A stretch of DNA of 64,000 bases from Membranipora membranacea (taxonomy: Eukaryota > Bryozoa > Gymnolaemata > Cheilostomatida > Membraniporidae), in assembly GCA_914767715.1 (NCBI GenBank), contig OU612073.1:15438001-15502000 (forward strand), written 5' to 3'. The position numbers and the translations under genes are program-made. The notes beneath the pieces are model-generated. The model saw nothing but the letters and a program-made list of their open reading frames with translations, did not search any database and was not told the origin of the DNA. Shown here piece by piece: positions 49,316 to 61,760 of the stretch (positions within the stretch are counted from its first letter, which is position 1; each line of letters begins with the position of its first letter).

Positions 49316-52120
49316 ATGATTGCCAATCTGGACATTCAAGGTCAGTACACATGGGTCAACTTTCTAATTTTTAACTGATTGGATTATGATAAATAAAGCG
49401 CTATTAGATTATTGGGAAGGGGTCAATGAGGGGTTGACACAGGAAAGAATTAGACGGGGGACATTGAGTGAGATTGACTTGGTAGGGAGGTGCAGACGAA
49501 GTAGGGTGGGGATCCTTGTATAAAGGCTGAGACAGCAACATTGGTGAGTTTGTGGTTTCACTTTATGCAAACGTTCTTTTTCTGGGATGGTTTTATAAAG
49601 TGATGCCACAAACTCATACATGCTGCCGACTGAGCACTCATGCTATGGGGGACGCCGTTTGGGAGAAGGCCTGATACAAGATTCATTGAAAGGAGATGGG
49701 CACAGGACAGGGTTATGGGTAGGAGGGGAGAGGAAAATGAGTAGGAAAGGATTGAGACGTTGCATGATGGGGCGCTTTCAACTGCGTTGCTCATCCCTTA
49801 GCTTTTGAAATCAGGTGGCTGTAACCACAGGTCTAGTTCGTAGAGGGTTACATTTATCATGATAAATAAAATAGTTTTAGAACTCAGTGACAACCAAAAC
49901 AAGACCCCAGGCCCGTTAAGGCAAGGCCACTACAAGAAGCTGCATATTCAGTCCTGTATATCTTTTGGATTGGTGAAAGTTTTTTTTGCTTTGCTTCGCG
50001 ACCTATACATTGAAGCGAATAGGCTGTGAAGATTATCATTTGGTTGTAGAATAAAATTTTATGTACACAATTAAAAGAGAGTGGAAGGTCTGTCAATAAG
50101 TCACCAGGCCTTGTGATTGACACCAGCAAAATTGGACTGTTGCCAACCCACTCATATGGGCGTCAGAAGGATTTACCAAGTGGTGCTCCTTTTAGCTGTG
50201 GAGTAGTTTGTGGCATGTGTAAGCGGGGAGGGTGCGGGAGGGCGCCCAAGCGCCCTCCCGGTGACGGAGATTTTTTGAAATTCGAGACCCAAAAAGAGAC
50301 ATTCTGGTACATACCAGCCAACTTTTATGGATGAGCAACACCAAGCATGATACCAAAAATATTTAACAGCAACAGCTCTTGCCCGGGCCCCGATTGAAAG
50401 TTCTAGCGATAAAAGAAAACATTGAGTTCCAATTGTTAAAAAAAAAAAATTTTAAACCTTCCAAGGGGTGCTCACTTGAGCACCCTGAGCACCCCTTCTG
50501 ACGCCCATGCCCACTCAACAACGGTACTCTATCTACTAGGAGAGAAGGGGGAAATAGTAAATCCCGTTCTCAGCTAGTCAGTATTAAAAAAAACATAATA
50601 ATTATTGGTTAAACCAGTTAATCTCTACTAAAGGGCCTGAGTGTGAGCAACAGAGCAAGACGCACTGGCATGTAAATAAATTATGTGGTAAGCGCAATTT
50701 TTAGAAAAAGTTTGTCTCCTTTTTGTCAGATTTAATCCCTTCATCATTGATTGAGATTGTATCAAAACAGCAGCCATAAAAACAATTTCATGAAGCATAC
50801 AAAGTACAGATAACCGCGATATAGACACGATACACCCTTCCCTTAACCTCCTGTTCAATTACTTTTGGCGCGTCTGAGGGCTGAACCTTCCAATGAACCT
50901 TAAAGCTTCAGGAACTAAACTGGTCATTTGACACATAATCACTCTTATCCATAATACCTCAACATTCATCACTTTAATGTGGTGATAAAATTCACTTCAC
51001 TACGGCCAGTTCACCTCTAATCATCGAATAAATTCCAAAAGAATTGGGAAAATAATTCAATAAATCAAGGAAATTGCCTCACAACATCTTTAATCTAAAT
51101 TTCTTGTTCTCATTGGTACAGTAAACTGTCTAAAGGCTCAGAATAGACTATTATGTTCACAATGTTTTAAGACAGAAGGAAATTTTATGATAAATTGCAA
51201 TAAGTTTTAATTAATTTGAGCAGTGCAGCTCTGGATACATTATTGACACTGGTGAGTTGTCTTCTTTTGAAACAAGACAGTGTAACTCCTTAAATTGTAT
51301 CACAAGAAAATTATGGATTTTAATGAAGCAATGGACTCAGGAAGTTCATTGAATGAAGTTCTATTTTCACAAAGAGCCGATACCTGTAGCATGGAAGTTT
51401 TTGTTATGGGAGCAGTGTCCTTTCATGTTACAACTAATATATACCCTGGAGAAGTAGAGTATTTGGAGATAAAGTTTGTTTTTTCCCACAGACATGAAAT
51501 ACTGAAAATGTATGGCTAACCCTCTGTGCCCGCTAACATTACATAAACTAAATTTGGTGCTAACTAAAATTAGCTAAGCAATTAGCTAAACTTATCTCAA
51601 ACTTGTACTTCTTGTTCAGTCTACCGGATAATTTCCGATGTCACAGTTCAGGTAATTAGCAGTTTTGTGAAGACTGGATATTTCTACCATTATAATAATT
51701 CAAGGACAGACAGTCAGCGGTGCGGGTGTTCCTACAACAACTTTATAAATATGTCAAGAAGGGCTTTGAGGAGACCGCAAAATCGAATGTCTGGCTTGCA
51801 CATTATAAGCAAGCTAGTTTCTGTAAAGTATTCTTTTGTGGCCTCGGTCTGAAATCACCTTCCTACTCAATACATGGGTGGATAATTGGCGTGCTCTTGT
51901 TCATCATGTTGTGGGTTTACCTTCCTAAGGATGGAGTGGGGTTATGTATATGAACACATGCAGATTGTATTATAACAGCATTTCCCAATACCGATGAGTT
52001 GTAGTAAAATGATTGGGATCGCAATGAAATTGATTTATTTATGTGTATTTAACTAATCTGTATTTTTAAGGTGTCTGCCTGATGCTCCTGATATTCACAA
52101 AAGCCGTAAGCACAACATGT
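48880..52120 (+). repeat. Segmental duplication, copy 1
   Basis: This stretch is collinear with about 58130-61760. Shared landmarks include GCCTGTATAAGAAAGTGCACTT, CTTACCAAGAATACGGGAAC, CTTTATGCAAAC, CACTGGCATG and the exon CTGATATTCACA. It covers promoter, exon 1, intron 1 and exon 2 of the TSR genes. The copies differ by substitutions and by private insertions (50155-50509 here; 59461-60503 in the other). Confidence 0.85.
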
Positions 52121-55100
52121 AAGTGTATTTGAAGTCGGATATCCACAACAAAATATCTTGACTCTGATCCACAAGGAAGAACATGACAGCGGCACCTACT
52201 GATAAACAAGTGCTTTTCCCAGGGCTTTACCATGGCTTGACAGAAATTTAAGCAGTTTGTCATTATTTCTAAAATCATTTTGACACCTTTTTCGCTCTCT
52301 ATGAAATATCCTAGCTCAAGTTTGATTAACTTTACAGACTAAAGGAGATTTTCCAGCTGCTGTCTACCCAATATGATGGGGAAATTTTAAATACATGTGA
52401 ATTGGATTTTACATCAACTGCACACGCCCTATTAATACACCGTTTGTCAATCTAGTGTTTGCATACATCTAGATTGCACATCACGGCTTTCTTTTGGGAC
52501 ACCCATAATGCACCATTTGTTGTACACTTGACATTGTGACACTGTCACAACCCAAATTATCCCAATCAAACTAATCACCATCAAAAGTATAGATGTTAAA
52601 GTCGTTCCTTCCAGATGTCTACTTGTTGGTAAGTCAATGTTTTCTATCGAACAGTTTCTCAATGTAAGAATGTTCATGATTGCATTGTGTACGAGAACAG
52701 AGACTGCCGGCCTTCATTACGATTTAGATCCCAGAGGTTGCTGGATACTGCTGAATGCCGTGCAGTCATCACTGGCGGCTCTATTGAAGTTTGTGGGTTT
52801 TCTGACACAAATAGAACATGTGAGTGACAATTTTTTCAGGCATTGTTTCTAGAACAAGTTTGTTCCCTCTGTGGTGGTATGCTATTATAAAAGTTGAGTA
52901 TCAAGGCGCTGCACTTCTGACGCGATGATGTGATACACAGATTTTTTGGTATTCCACCTCATTCACAGAGGAAATAAAATTGTTCTTAAATCTTTCATTG
53001 TCATAGTTGTTTGAGATATTAAATCGACTTTACAATAACTTTATGTAGACTAAGCTTCCTCAGACTCATAGATACGTCATCAATGCTGGTTGCTCCATTT
53101 TTAACCGGGGCGAGCCTATCTAACCAATTCCACACAAAGATTTTTTTTTTCTTCGTCTTTCGTAGAATTATAATTTGTTGGAGGTTTTTAAGTCAGGCAT
53201 GCTAGTTATGCTTTGAGTAGGCGCATGTGACATTTTAGATATTTTATCCACCTCCTACTGATGGCCCATGAATTAATGCATAATATCTTGGTAGATCCTA
53301 TGAGTCACGCTGCTTTGATCCAAGTATATGGGGTTCTGCTCCTGCCTTCAACGTACATACACTATATTTTTACCGATCCATTTATGTAGTAACTTACTGT
53401 CAATATCATATTTTAAAAGTGTTTTTCAGAGAACTCTATATAAACATGTCATTCCTCAGAGAATGAGATGAATATAAATCATACATACTTATTAACTTAT
53501 GTATTTATAGAGATTGGCTTGAAAGTACACAAATAACAAATAGTTAAAGGGAACTTACATACATAATTCACGGAAGACTATTACAAATTGTATTAAGAAA
53601 ATTGATTTGGACTTTTTATTACTAGGTCCAAAGCAATTTTCTTGACACAATTTATAATGTTCTTATGTATTATATCACTCACTAAAAAAACTTATGAAGA
53701 GGGAGATCATCGAATCAACAAAAACTGAAAGCAATGCTATATACATTAACTGCGGGATATTCTGACTTTTTGTAGCCGTGGTGACCCTTGTAGCTGGTGG
53801 AGAGGCATTCTGTCTCCCATTTTTCAATACAAGATGACTGTCCTTCTTTGTGACCGATGATGGAGCTGATCTTTCATCACAAAATAGTATGTTTTGTGCT
53901 ACTTTACCTTGGGACTTGTAGGCTGGTATTTTGTATTATACAGGCTCGCAAGTCCCAGGAGCCACATAAATACACTGTCTCAACAGACAAAATCTTGACT
54001 CAACTATTATCCACCATAGATTGATAGTTATCATCTTATGCTCAAAATATTTTTGTCATTGTGTATTGCTTCACACCAACACTGATCACTGGTTGGCATA
54101 CACTTACTCTAAGAGTGAAATTGATACATAATGAGTCAATATTATTTTTTTTTATATCGTTTCCATGTTATCCTTCCAGTTCCGTTCTCATCGTCTGGTA
54201 TTCCTGTAACCTGTAACCAGACCAGACAACCCTACCTGTGACGGGAGAACAGTATCTCTCAACTGTGATAACATGGGTGTCTCAGCTAACCAATGTCCAG
54301 GTGGATCGACCTCAGCTAACTATCTACTATTTGTTATCACACCTTTAGAGGTGAGGTTGCGTGCTCCTTGATTATTAGGTTTGGCATTTTACAACATGGA
54401 CTTGTCTTATGTTAAAGAGAAATCGATATGAAGATGTAAGCAGTCATTCAGAAAGCATTTTTTGATCTAGACGGACCAAATGTAATGTTTTTGATACACT
54501 AATATATAAAAATATATACTTATATATATATAAACATATTATATTTGACGGGTGAATTGAACCCACAATGGAAACAAACTGCAGCCAGTCTGGCGTTCAA
54601 AGGGTACTTAATCAGTTCTCTAACTCTTGCAGTGCCCAGTAAGGGGAGCATGGAGCCAGTGGGTGAATGCTGGGTTTGTCTGTGATGGCACTGGCTCTGC
54701 CTGCCAATATAACCTGACAAGAACCTGTACCAACCCTTCACCAGCTGGTTGTGGGATAGACTGCATCAGGGAGAGTCAGGAGCTGTCATCCCGGGTGAGT
54801 TATCTGATAGAGACTAGTGGGTCGCATTCATCCTTAAGTGGAATGTCTGAATTTGATATTTAGTTTAATAGATAATAATTATGTTGGCTATACATTTATC
54901 GAAGACATCAGCACGCTCAGAGCTCTGTTCATCATTATTTATTGAAGTTAATTTTATCAAAATATTTGGCAGAAAGTAAACCTTGACATGGTCTAATCAA
55001 CCAGAAAATACAACAGAATTAAGTGCAGAAAACCTGTGGTGTCAAAAGCTGGATCAAACAAATCGCTCATCAGAGTCTATATCTCTAAGAACTACCTGAA

Positions 55101-57804
55101 TTGTCCTTTATGCTTGCCATTCTAGATATAAAACGTCAGCATTTGGCATCAGTATCTCCTTTGAATGGTTCCGATTTCGTATTTCATTTGCGTCTAAGTT
55201 TCAAAACTAAACAAAATCAAATCACTGTGAGTCCAAGGTAGATCCATGCACTATTCTCTCAACCAAGACATAACATATGGCAGCAGTCAAGCAGTTGGTA
55301 GATCTGTTAACAGGAACTTTATTGCATTCAAAACAAATTTATTTCTTTTTCTCGAATTTGTATTTACATAGCTTCCTACCACTTCTTTCTGGAAGCCATG
55401 GTCATCTGGAGGCTGTTCTGTTATATGTGGACCAGCAGCTGGATCTCAAACTAGATTCAGATCATGCAACATGATCGATAATCAAGACTGTGATGGGAGT
55501 GCACAGCAAATAGAAGTCATTTCCTGCCTGCCATCAACGGTACTTAAATGACTAGTTCCCTCTTTACCTACTATCCACCGCTTGACATAGTGTTTTTCGG
55601 CACTTCATTGAGCACGTCCTTCCTGGATGGTATTGTTGTCCGAAATGAAATGAGTGCGTATTAACAATTATAGAAGCAAAACATACCTTATTAACGCATC
55701 CCTGATCTATTCTGTATTATTTATATTATATTATGTTGTATTATGTTACATAGTGTTATGTTATATTATATTATGTTATTATATTGTTATATTATGGTTT
55801 ATTTTGTTATATTATGTTATTTTATATCATTAAGTTATATTATGTTATATTATGGTATATTTTGTTATATTATAGTATATTTTGTTATATTATATTATAT
55901 ATTTCAGCAGTGTGATCCATCTTTCTGGTGGGAATGGGTCGATGGACCCTGTTCTTTGACGTGTGGACCACCAAATGGTACTCAAACAAGAGTAAGATCC
56001 TGAAACATATTCAATGGACAACAATGTGTCAGCAGTGCAGCAGAAGTCATACCATGCCGGCCTTTTACGGCACCTAAATAACTAGTTATTACCTACTATT
56101 TATCACTAAACTAGTGTTTTTGGCACTTCATTGAGCACTTATTACCTTGATGATTTATTCAGCGAAAATGAATTGATTGATAATAACAATTACAGCGATA
56201 AAGAATACCATATTATCGTTTGTCTGGTAGCATGTAACCTACTGTATTATTTATGATTGTTTATTTATTTTTACAGTGTGGACCTAATTCCTTTTGGCCA
56301 ACATGGGCCGATGGACCCTGATCTGTTGCGTGTGGACCACCAGAGGGTTCTCTGACAAGAGTCAGATCTTGCAGCATTTTCAACGGACAACCTTGTGTCG
56401 GCAGTGCTACAGAACTCATATCATGCCGGCCCTCAACGGTAACTGAGAAATTGCCATCTTACTTTCAATCATTTGTCACTGCAGCTTTTTTAGTAGGATA
56501 TCGTTAACCTCCTACTCGGATTTTCTGTTTAAATGAAATATGTAAAAAAACAATAACAAGCACAGAATTGTTTTGGCTTCTAAACTCTCTATTCACAAAC
56601 ATGCAATCATTCAATTTCTGCAATTTTCATCTTATTTGATTATTATTAATTGTATATTTGCATAGTGCGAACCTCCAATTGCTGGGACACAAACCAGAGT
56701 GCGATATTGCCAAGATTTCTCACTTGGAGTTCCCTGCATCGGAAGCGCAACACAACCAGGCGTCACATGCCAGCCAGTGAGTTGTGAAATAATTCAACCC
56801 TGTCGATTATGCAAGGTTGAAATTAATGCCCAATTTGTCTTATTGATTAAAATAGCGTGAGCTCAAGAACTACTGCTCAGTTATGCAGGGTGAAATGGAC
56901 GAAAATACAGATGCAACTTGGGAACAGCAAGACTTGAAATAAGGGCAACATTTGGAATATTCTATTGATGAAATTATACATTTTCGGCCTCTACACAACC
57001 CATAAACAAATATCTCTGTTAGGAACAAACACTGAAATAACTCACAACAACAAGACTGGCTGAAGTTCCTAAAAAGACATCATCTTCAAACGTCTGTATT
57101 CACATTACATTAGTGGTTTACTTTGGAATACATTTGAGAATAGAGTGTGTCGTAAGGTATGGAGAGAAAGTAACAGAAGAAATAATTACAAAAACAAAAC
57201 TGGGTAAAACTTCTGTTAACCTCACATCACCAACCTAGTTCAAATTCCTTAGTGACTCTTTGGTTTGGAGCAAGTTTGAGTACACATAGCAGGTAAGGGG
57301 TATGGATGGAATGGGATGTTAGGTTAGCGGAAGGGGGTGAGGGCGGAAGGGTGTGTTGGTGAAAGGAGGTACTTTTGTTTTCAAGCTGGGGAAGAGCAGC
57401 TTAAATTGTGTAACGTTAGCAATATGGCCACTCAACTAAAAACTATAACAATAAATTTCTCAACATAATAATATTTGTATTGAAAAAGACATATCATTGT
57501 ATCTATTTCATGTGGCTACTTTTTTTGTTCTGTAGCCAAAGACACATAACCTGTGGAATTCTATGAGATTCTGAATGCTATGCCTTAAATTTTAAGCCTT
57601 ACTTGTTGTTATTATACTCTGGTTCTTCTTAAATTGCAGTCGCAGCCTATTTGCACTACACCGATCAGCTGGTCAGCATGGAGGTCTGGGCCATGTCAGC
57701 TGTTTAGTGGAAATACTTGAGGGGACGGAATTCTCACACGTACTCGAACATGTGAAAATCCTTCCGGCTGTGCTGGACCGAGTTCTATGAGTTGTATCAT
57801 GACG
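49316..57804 (+). CDS. Secreted TSR protein 1, three in-frame TGA codons (pseudogene or recoded)
   Basis: Exons in consistent phase: 49316-49340, 52071-52118, 52655-52819, 54226-54350, 54633-54794, 55372-55539, 55911-56069, 56277-56438, 56666-56776, 57640-57804; 430 codons with no downstream terminal exon found. The first two exons together encode a signal peptide (hydrophobic core CLMLLIFTKAV). Exons 3-4 form a Cys-rich region I do not recognise. The rest are thrombospondin type 1 repeats: WSQW...RTC, WKPW...CSVICG, then WWEW, WPTW, a half repeat and WSAW. TGA interrupts at 56001, 56319 and 57718 (codons 262, 299, 402). The exon ending at 56069 has a GC donor. No TAA, TAG or frameshift is present, and all acceptors are intact. 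It is most simply a decaying gene, but all three TGAs fall on conserved Cys positions. Confidence 0.6.
50155..50509. mobile_element. 355-bp hAT-like MITE
   Basis: The ends TATGGGCGTCAGAAGG and, in complement, CATGGGCGTCAGAAGG are inverted repeats. The element is flanked by the 8-bp duplication CCCACTCA (50147-50154, 50510-50517). The duplicated segment has the empty site, one CCCACTCA near 60586. An 8-bp duplication fits hAT. Confidence 0.85.
52820..54225. other. Intron of TSR gene 1
   Basis: No exon seen. It contains an imperfect inverted repeat around 53585-53665 (AGAAAATTGATTTGGAC versus GTCCAAAGCAATTTTCTT). Confidence 0.4.
55700..55905. repeat. TTATA-type microsatellite
   Basis: About 200 bp of degenerate TTATATTATG/TTATATTATA repeats run directly into the acceptor of the TSR exon at 55911. 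Confidence 0.85.
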
Positions 57805-58645
57805 GTAAGTTACTTTATATCAACCGGGCATCTCCATTCCTCAAAATACTATCAATTTCACTTACTAAAACTATATGTGATGACTGTATATGTCAGGTTT
57901 GAGAAGAGATGGCACACTGATTTTTCTGCTGGGTTGTTAGTGACATCAGCAGCTCTCAGCATTCAAATGTTTCACATCTAACTGAGCCTGTATAATGCCA
58001 TGTATTTATGACTTTTCTGATGTGTAAGCAGTATTGGAGAATGAATTTCTTATCAAAAGTTTATCAGAAGTTTCCAAACTCAAAAGGGATTGTGCACACA
58101 ACAAGCTAAAACATTAAAACCTCCTAAGATCCCTGCTCCTGCAGAATAACTGCTGGTGGAAAACTTTCCTTACTCAATGTTTTATAACAATAAAAAAATG
58201 AGTCTGATCAATATTTGAGGTTACATAGACAGGATCTGTTTTGTTGTTATGACATCAATTATCAGATTAACCATAAATAATAAAAAATGCCTGTATAAGA
58301 AAGTGCACTTTAAATGTTGTCTTGGAAGGCTGATTTTGTAAAACATTCTCATCGAATGAAAATTATGCCAATAAAGTTAAAGAAAAAAATGCCATTGACT
58401 TACCAAGAATACGGGAACTAATCATGGTATCAAGGTGATCAAATAAGATTGAGAGGGAGGGGTTTATTCCTGATTGATTATTTCCGGATGCTGATTTATT
58501 CCTCATCACCAGATTCTTGCAGTATAAGTAAAGGAGTAGTGGATTCAGTGTGTCACACTTTGCAAAAGATTTATGCCACAAGTGTTTATTTGTGGCAGCT
58601 GATCCTTGACTTTACACAGTTCTCCTAAGAGGAAGGATGAGAAGC
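57805..58645. other. Intergenic or 3' region of TSR gene 1
   Basis: The exon ending 57804 has a good donor (gtaagt) but I find no acceptor exon before the second gene. From about 58130 the sequence belongs to the second copy of the segmental duplication. Confidence 0.4.
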
Positions 58646-61600
58646 ATGACTGCCAATCTAATCATTCAAGGTCAGTACACAAGGATTAACTTTCTAATTT
58701 TTAACTGATTGCATTATAATATAACTATGTGCTAATAAATTTTTTGAAGGAGAGAAGGGAATACGGCGAGGAGGGAAAAACAAAAGAGTGGGGCAGGGGA
58801 TATCAAGTGAGGTTGACATGGTAGGGACCTGATAGTGAGGGGAACCTGGTCGGAAGAAGGATCCGGTAGGGAAGGGACACTTTTCTAATTGCTAAGTCAG
58901 CCGCGTGTGTCAGTTTGTGACATTACTTTATGCAAACATTCATTTTCAGGAATTTTTGATGTTATAATGCCACAAACTTACATTTGCTGCGGTTTGAGAA
59001 CCTAAACTATGGGGACACAGTTGAGGAGGAGGGGGGGGGGGACTGAGTCAAGGTCACTGGAAGGACACAAGCGTAGGACTGAATTATGGCTAGGAGGGGA
59101 GAGGGATATGGGAAAGAAGAAACCGCCAGACGCTGCATCGAGTATTTTTGACTGTTGCTCATCACTTTTGATATCAGGTGGTGACATTCATAGAAAGTTA
59201 CATTTATAATGATAAATAGAATAGTGTTAGAACTTAGCAACAACCATAGACCATAGACCATAGTTGTTTTGTCTATGGCAACAACTAATACAAGACGCCA
59301 GACCCGCTATAGCAAGGCCACCATAATGCGCTGTGTATTCAGTCCTGTATTACTTTTGGTTGAGCGTGGGTTTTCTTGCTTCGCTTCGTAACCTTTACAT
59401 TAAATGAAACAAATAAGCGGTGAAAATCATCATCTGGTTATGGAATAAAACTCTGTTAGTCCGGTGGCAGCTCCCACCTATCTTTTCTATCTATCTCTAT
59501 CTATAATTTATGATTTTGAATGAATAGGGTTTGACAGTTGTTTCTGGAAGAGTTTTTGATGCAGATCACAATGGCAATTTTGGACCTTACACTTAGTTGC
59601 ACGATAGTCGGCTATTTGCCAAAAACGGTGCCGGCAAAAAGGAAAAGTGGTCAATAAATATTTATGTGGTTTTAAAACATCGGAAATCTATAAGAGCATG
59701 TCAAAATTAGTGGATCTACAAGTTATCATGGGTCTGCTATCATAAAAAGCCTTGATGTGGCCAATTACAGCTGCAATACCCCCTTATAACACCTGTTTAT
59801 GACCATCATTAAAACAAAAGCCCTTTTTCAATTTTGCTGCCATCTCGAAATTCGAGATCGGATTTTCTTATGGTGACCTTGTAGTGACCCTCCCATCGTA
59901 TAACACCAGTTTTCAATGCTCTGAGTGTGTCGTTTTTCAAGTGAGATGTATTTTTTTGTTTCTATCATAATTTCATTTAAATACTGTTTATAAGGTTATA
60001 TAGCTTGTAATGCAAATATCAACTCCTTCATTATCATAAAAAAAGTGTGGATAGCTGAAAAAAATATTTTTGGTTATCAATGGTGTCACTAGAAAACCAC
60101 GATAAAAAAATCAAATCTCTAAGAATGTCCGAAGCCAGTTTTCGAGGCAGCAGCAAATCTGAAAATGTGGTTTCGCTTTAATGATGGTTATATACAGGTG
60201 ATATACGGGGTAAAGTAACTCTTGTTGGCCGCATCTTGGCATTTATGACAACCGACCTATGCAAATTTGTATATCCACTTATTTTGGATGTTTTGAATCC
60301 AAGTCGCCTTTTTTAATCACTTTCCCTTTTGGCGGCAGCGTTTTGTTTGACAATTAGCCGCATATTGCAACTTAGTGTAAGGTACAATATTATCATTGCG
60401 ATCAGAATGAGAAACTCTACCGGAAACAACTGTCAAACCCTATCCACCCGAAATCGTAAATGAAGTTGCATTCCCAGCCACATTTTGCATAGGCTGCCAC
60501 TGGAATATATGAACACAATTAAAATGCTCTGTCAATAAGTAACAGAGCCTTGTGATTGCCACTAGCAAAATTAAACTGCTGCCAACCCACTCAACAACTG
60601 TACTCTATCTACTAGGAGATAAGGGAAACTGTAAACCCCCTTCTCAGCTGATCAGTATTGAAAAAACATAGATTATTTGTTAAACCAGTGAATCTCAGCC
60701 AAAGGGTAATTGGGTATGAGCAACAGATCAAGACGCACTGGCATGCAAATAAATTATGTGGTAAGCGCAATTTTTAAAGAAATTTTGTCTCCTTTTTTGT
60801 CAGATTTAATCCCTTCATCACTGATTGATGGATCCAGAATATATCAAAACAGCAGCTCTCAAAAACAATCCCATGAAGCAAGCAAAGTAACCGTGTTTTG
60901 ATATAAATGCCGAACACACCCGTCCCTAAACCTCCTGTTCAATTACTTTTGGCGTGTTTGAGAGCTGAACCTTTCAGTGCTTCAGGAACTAAACTCGCCA
61001 GCTTGACAAATAATCACTCATAACTCAAGTCCCCATAACTCCTCTACTGAACATTTATCACTTTAATTTAGTGATAAAATTCACTTCACTTCGCCAAATT
61101 CACTTTTGTTCACCAATTGAATTTCAAACAATTGGGAATAATGTTTCGATAAATCAAGGAAATCACCTTGCGACATCTTGAATCCTAATTTTTTGTAGTC
61201 ATCGGTACCGCTGACTGTCTTAATGCTCAGAATAGACTAATGTATTCACCATGTTTAAAAACAGATTGCTAAGTTATGTCCAATTGCATCGATATACCCA
61301 CAAATAGTCCAATGATGTATGCAGCTCAGTTCATTAGCTTGAGTCTGATTCAATTGAACACTGTTGAGTTGTCTACATGTGGAAAAAGACAGTATAACTT
61401 CTTACATCGATGGAAATTATGTCACAAATATTTGGAATGTGACGCACAGCAAACATGCAAGTTTTTGTGATGGGAGCTGAATCATCTAGTGTGAAACTCT
61501 CCACGTAGGATGAGTCTTGATGAGTTATATATGGGATATACATATGCAGATTATATAACAACAGCATATGGATGAGTTGTAGTAAAGGGTTGGGATCCAC

Positions 61601-61760
61601 ATGAAATTTGATTTAACACTGTGTTGTTTGACCTAAATTTTAGTTTGTGATATTTTGCTGTTTGTCAGCTATAACTTATTTGTCTTCTTTATTTTGTAGG
61701 TGTTTGTTTCCTGATGTTCCTGATATTCACAAGAGCAGTAAGCACAACCTGGCCTTGGTC
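58130..61760 (+). repeat. Segmental duplication, copy 2
   Basis: Counterpart of 48880-52120. It is longer mainly because of the insertion at 59461-60503. Confidence 0.85.

Noticed and set aside
54173-54225. Apparent +1 frameshift in TSR gene 1 if the exon starts at the first acceptor (54180)
   Set aside because: Using the next acceptor (CCAG before 54226) restores phase with both neighbours, so no frameshift is needed.
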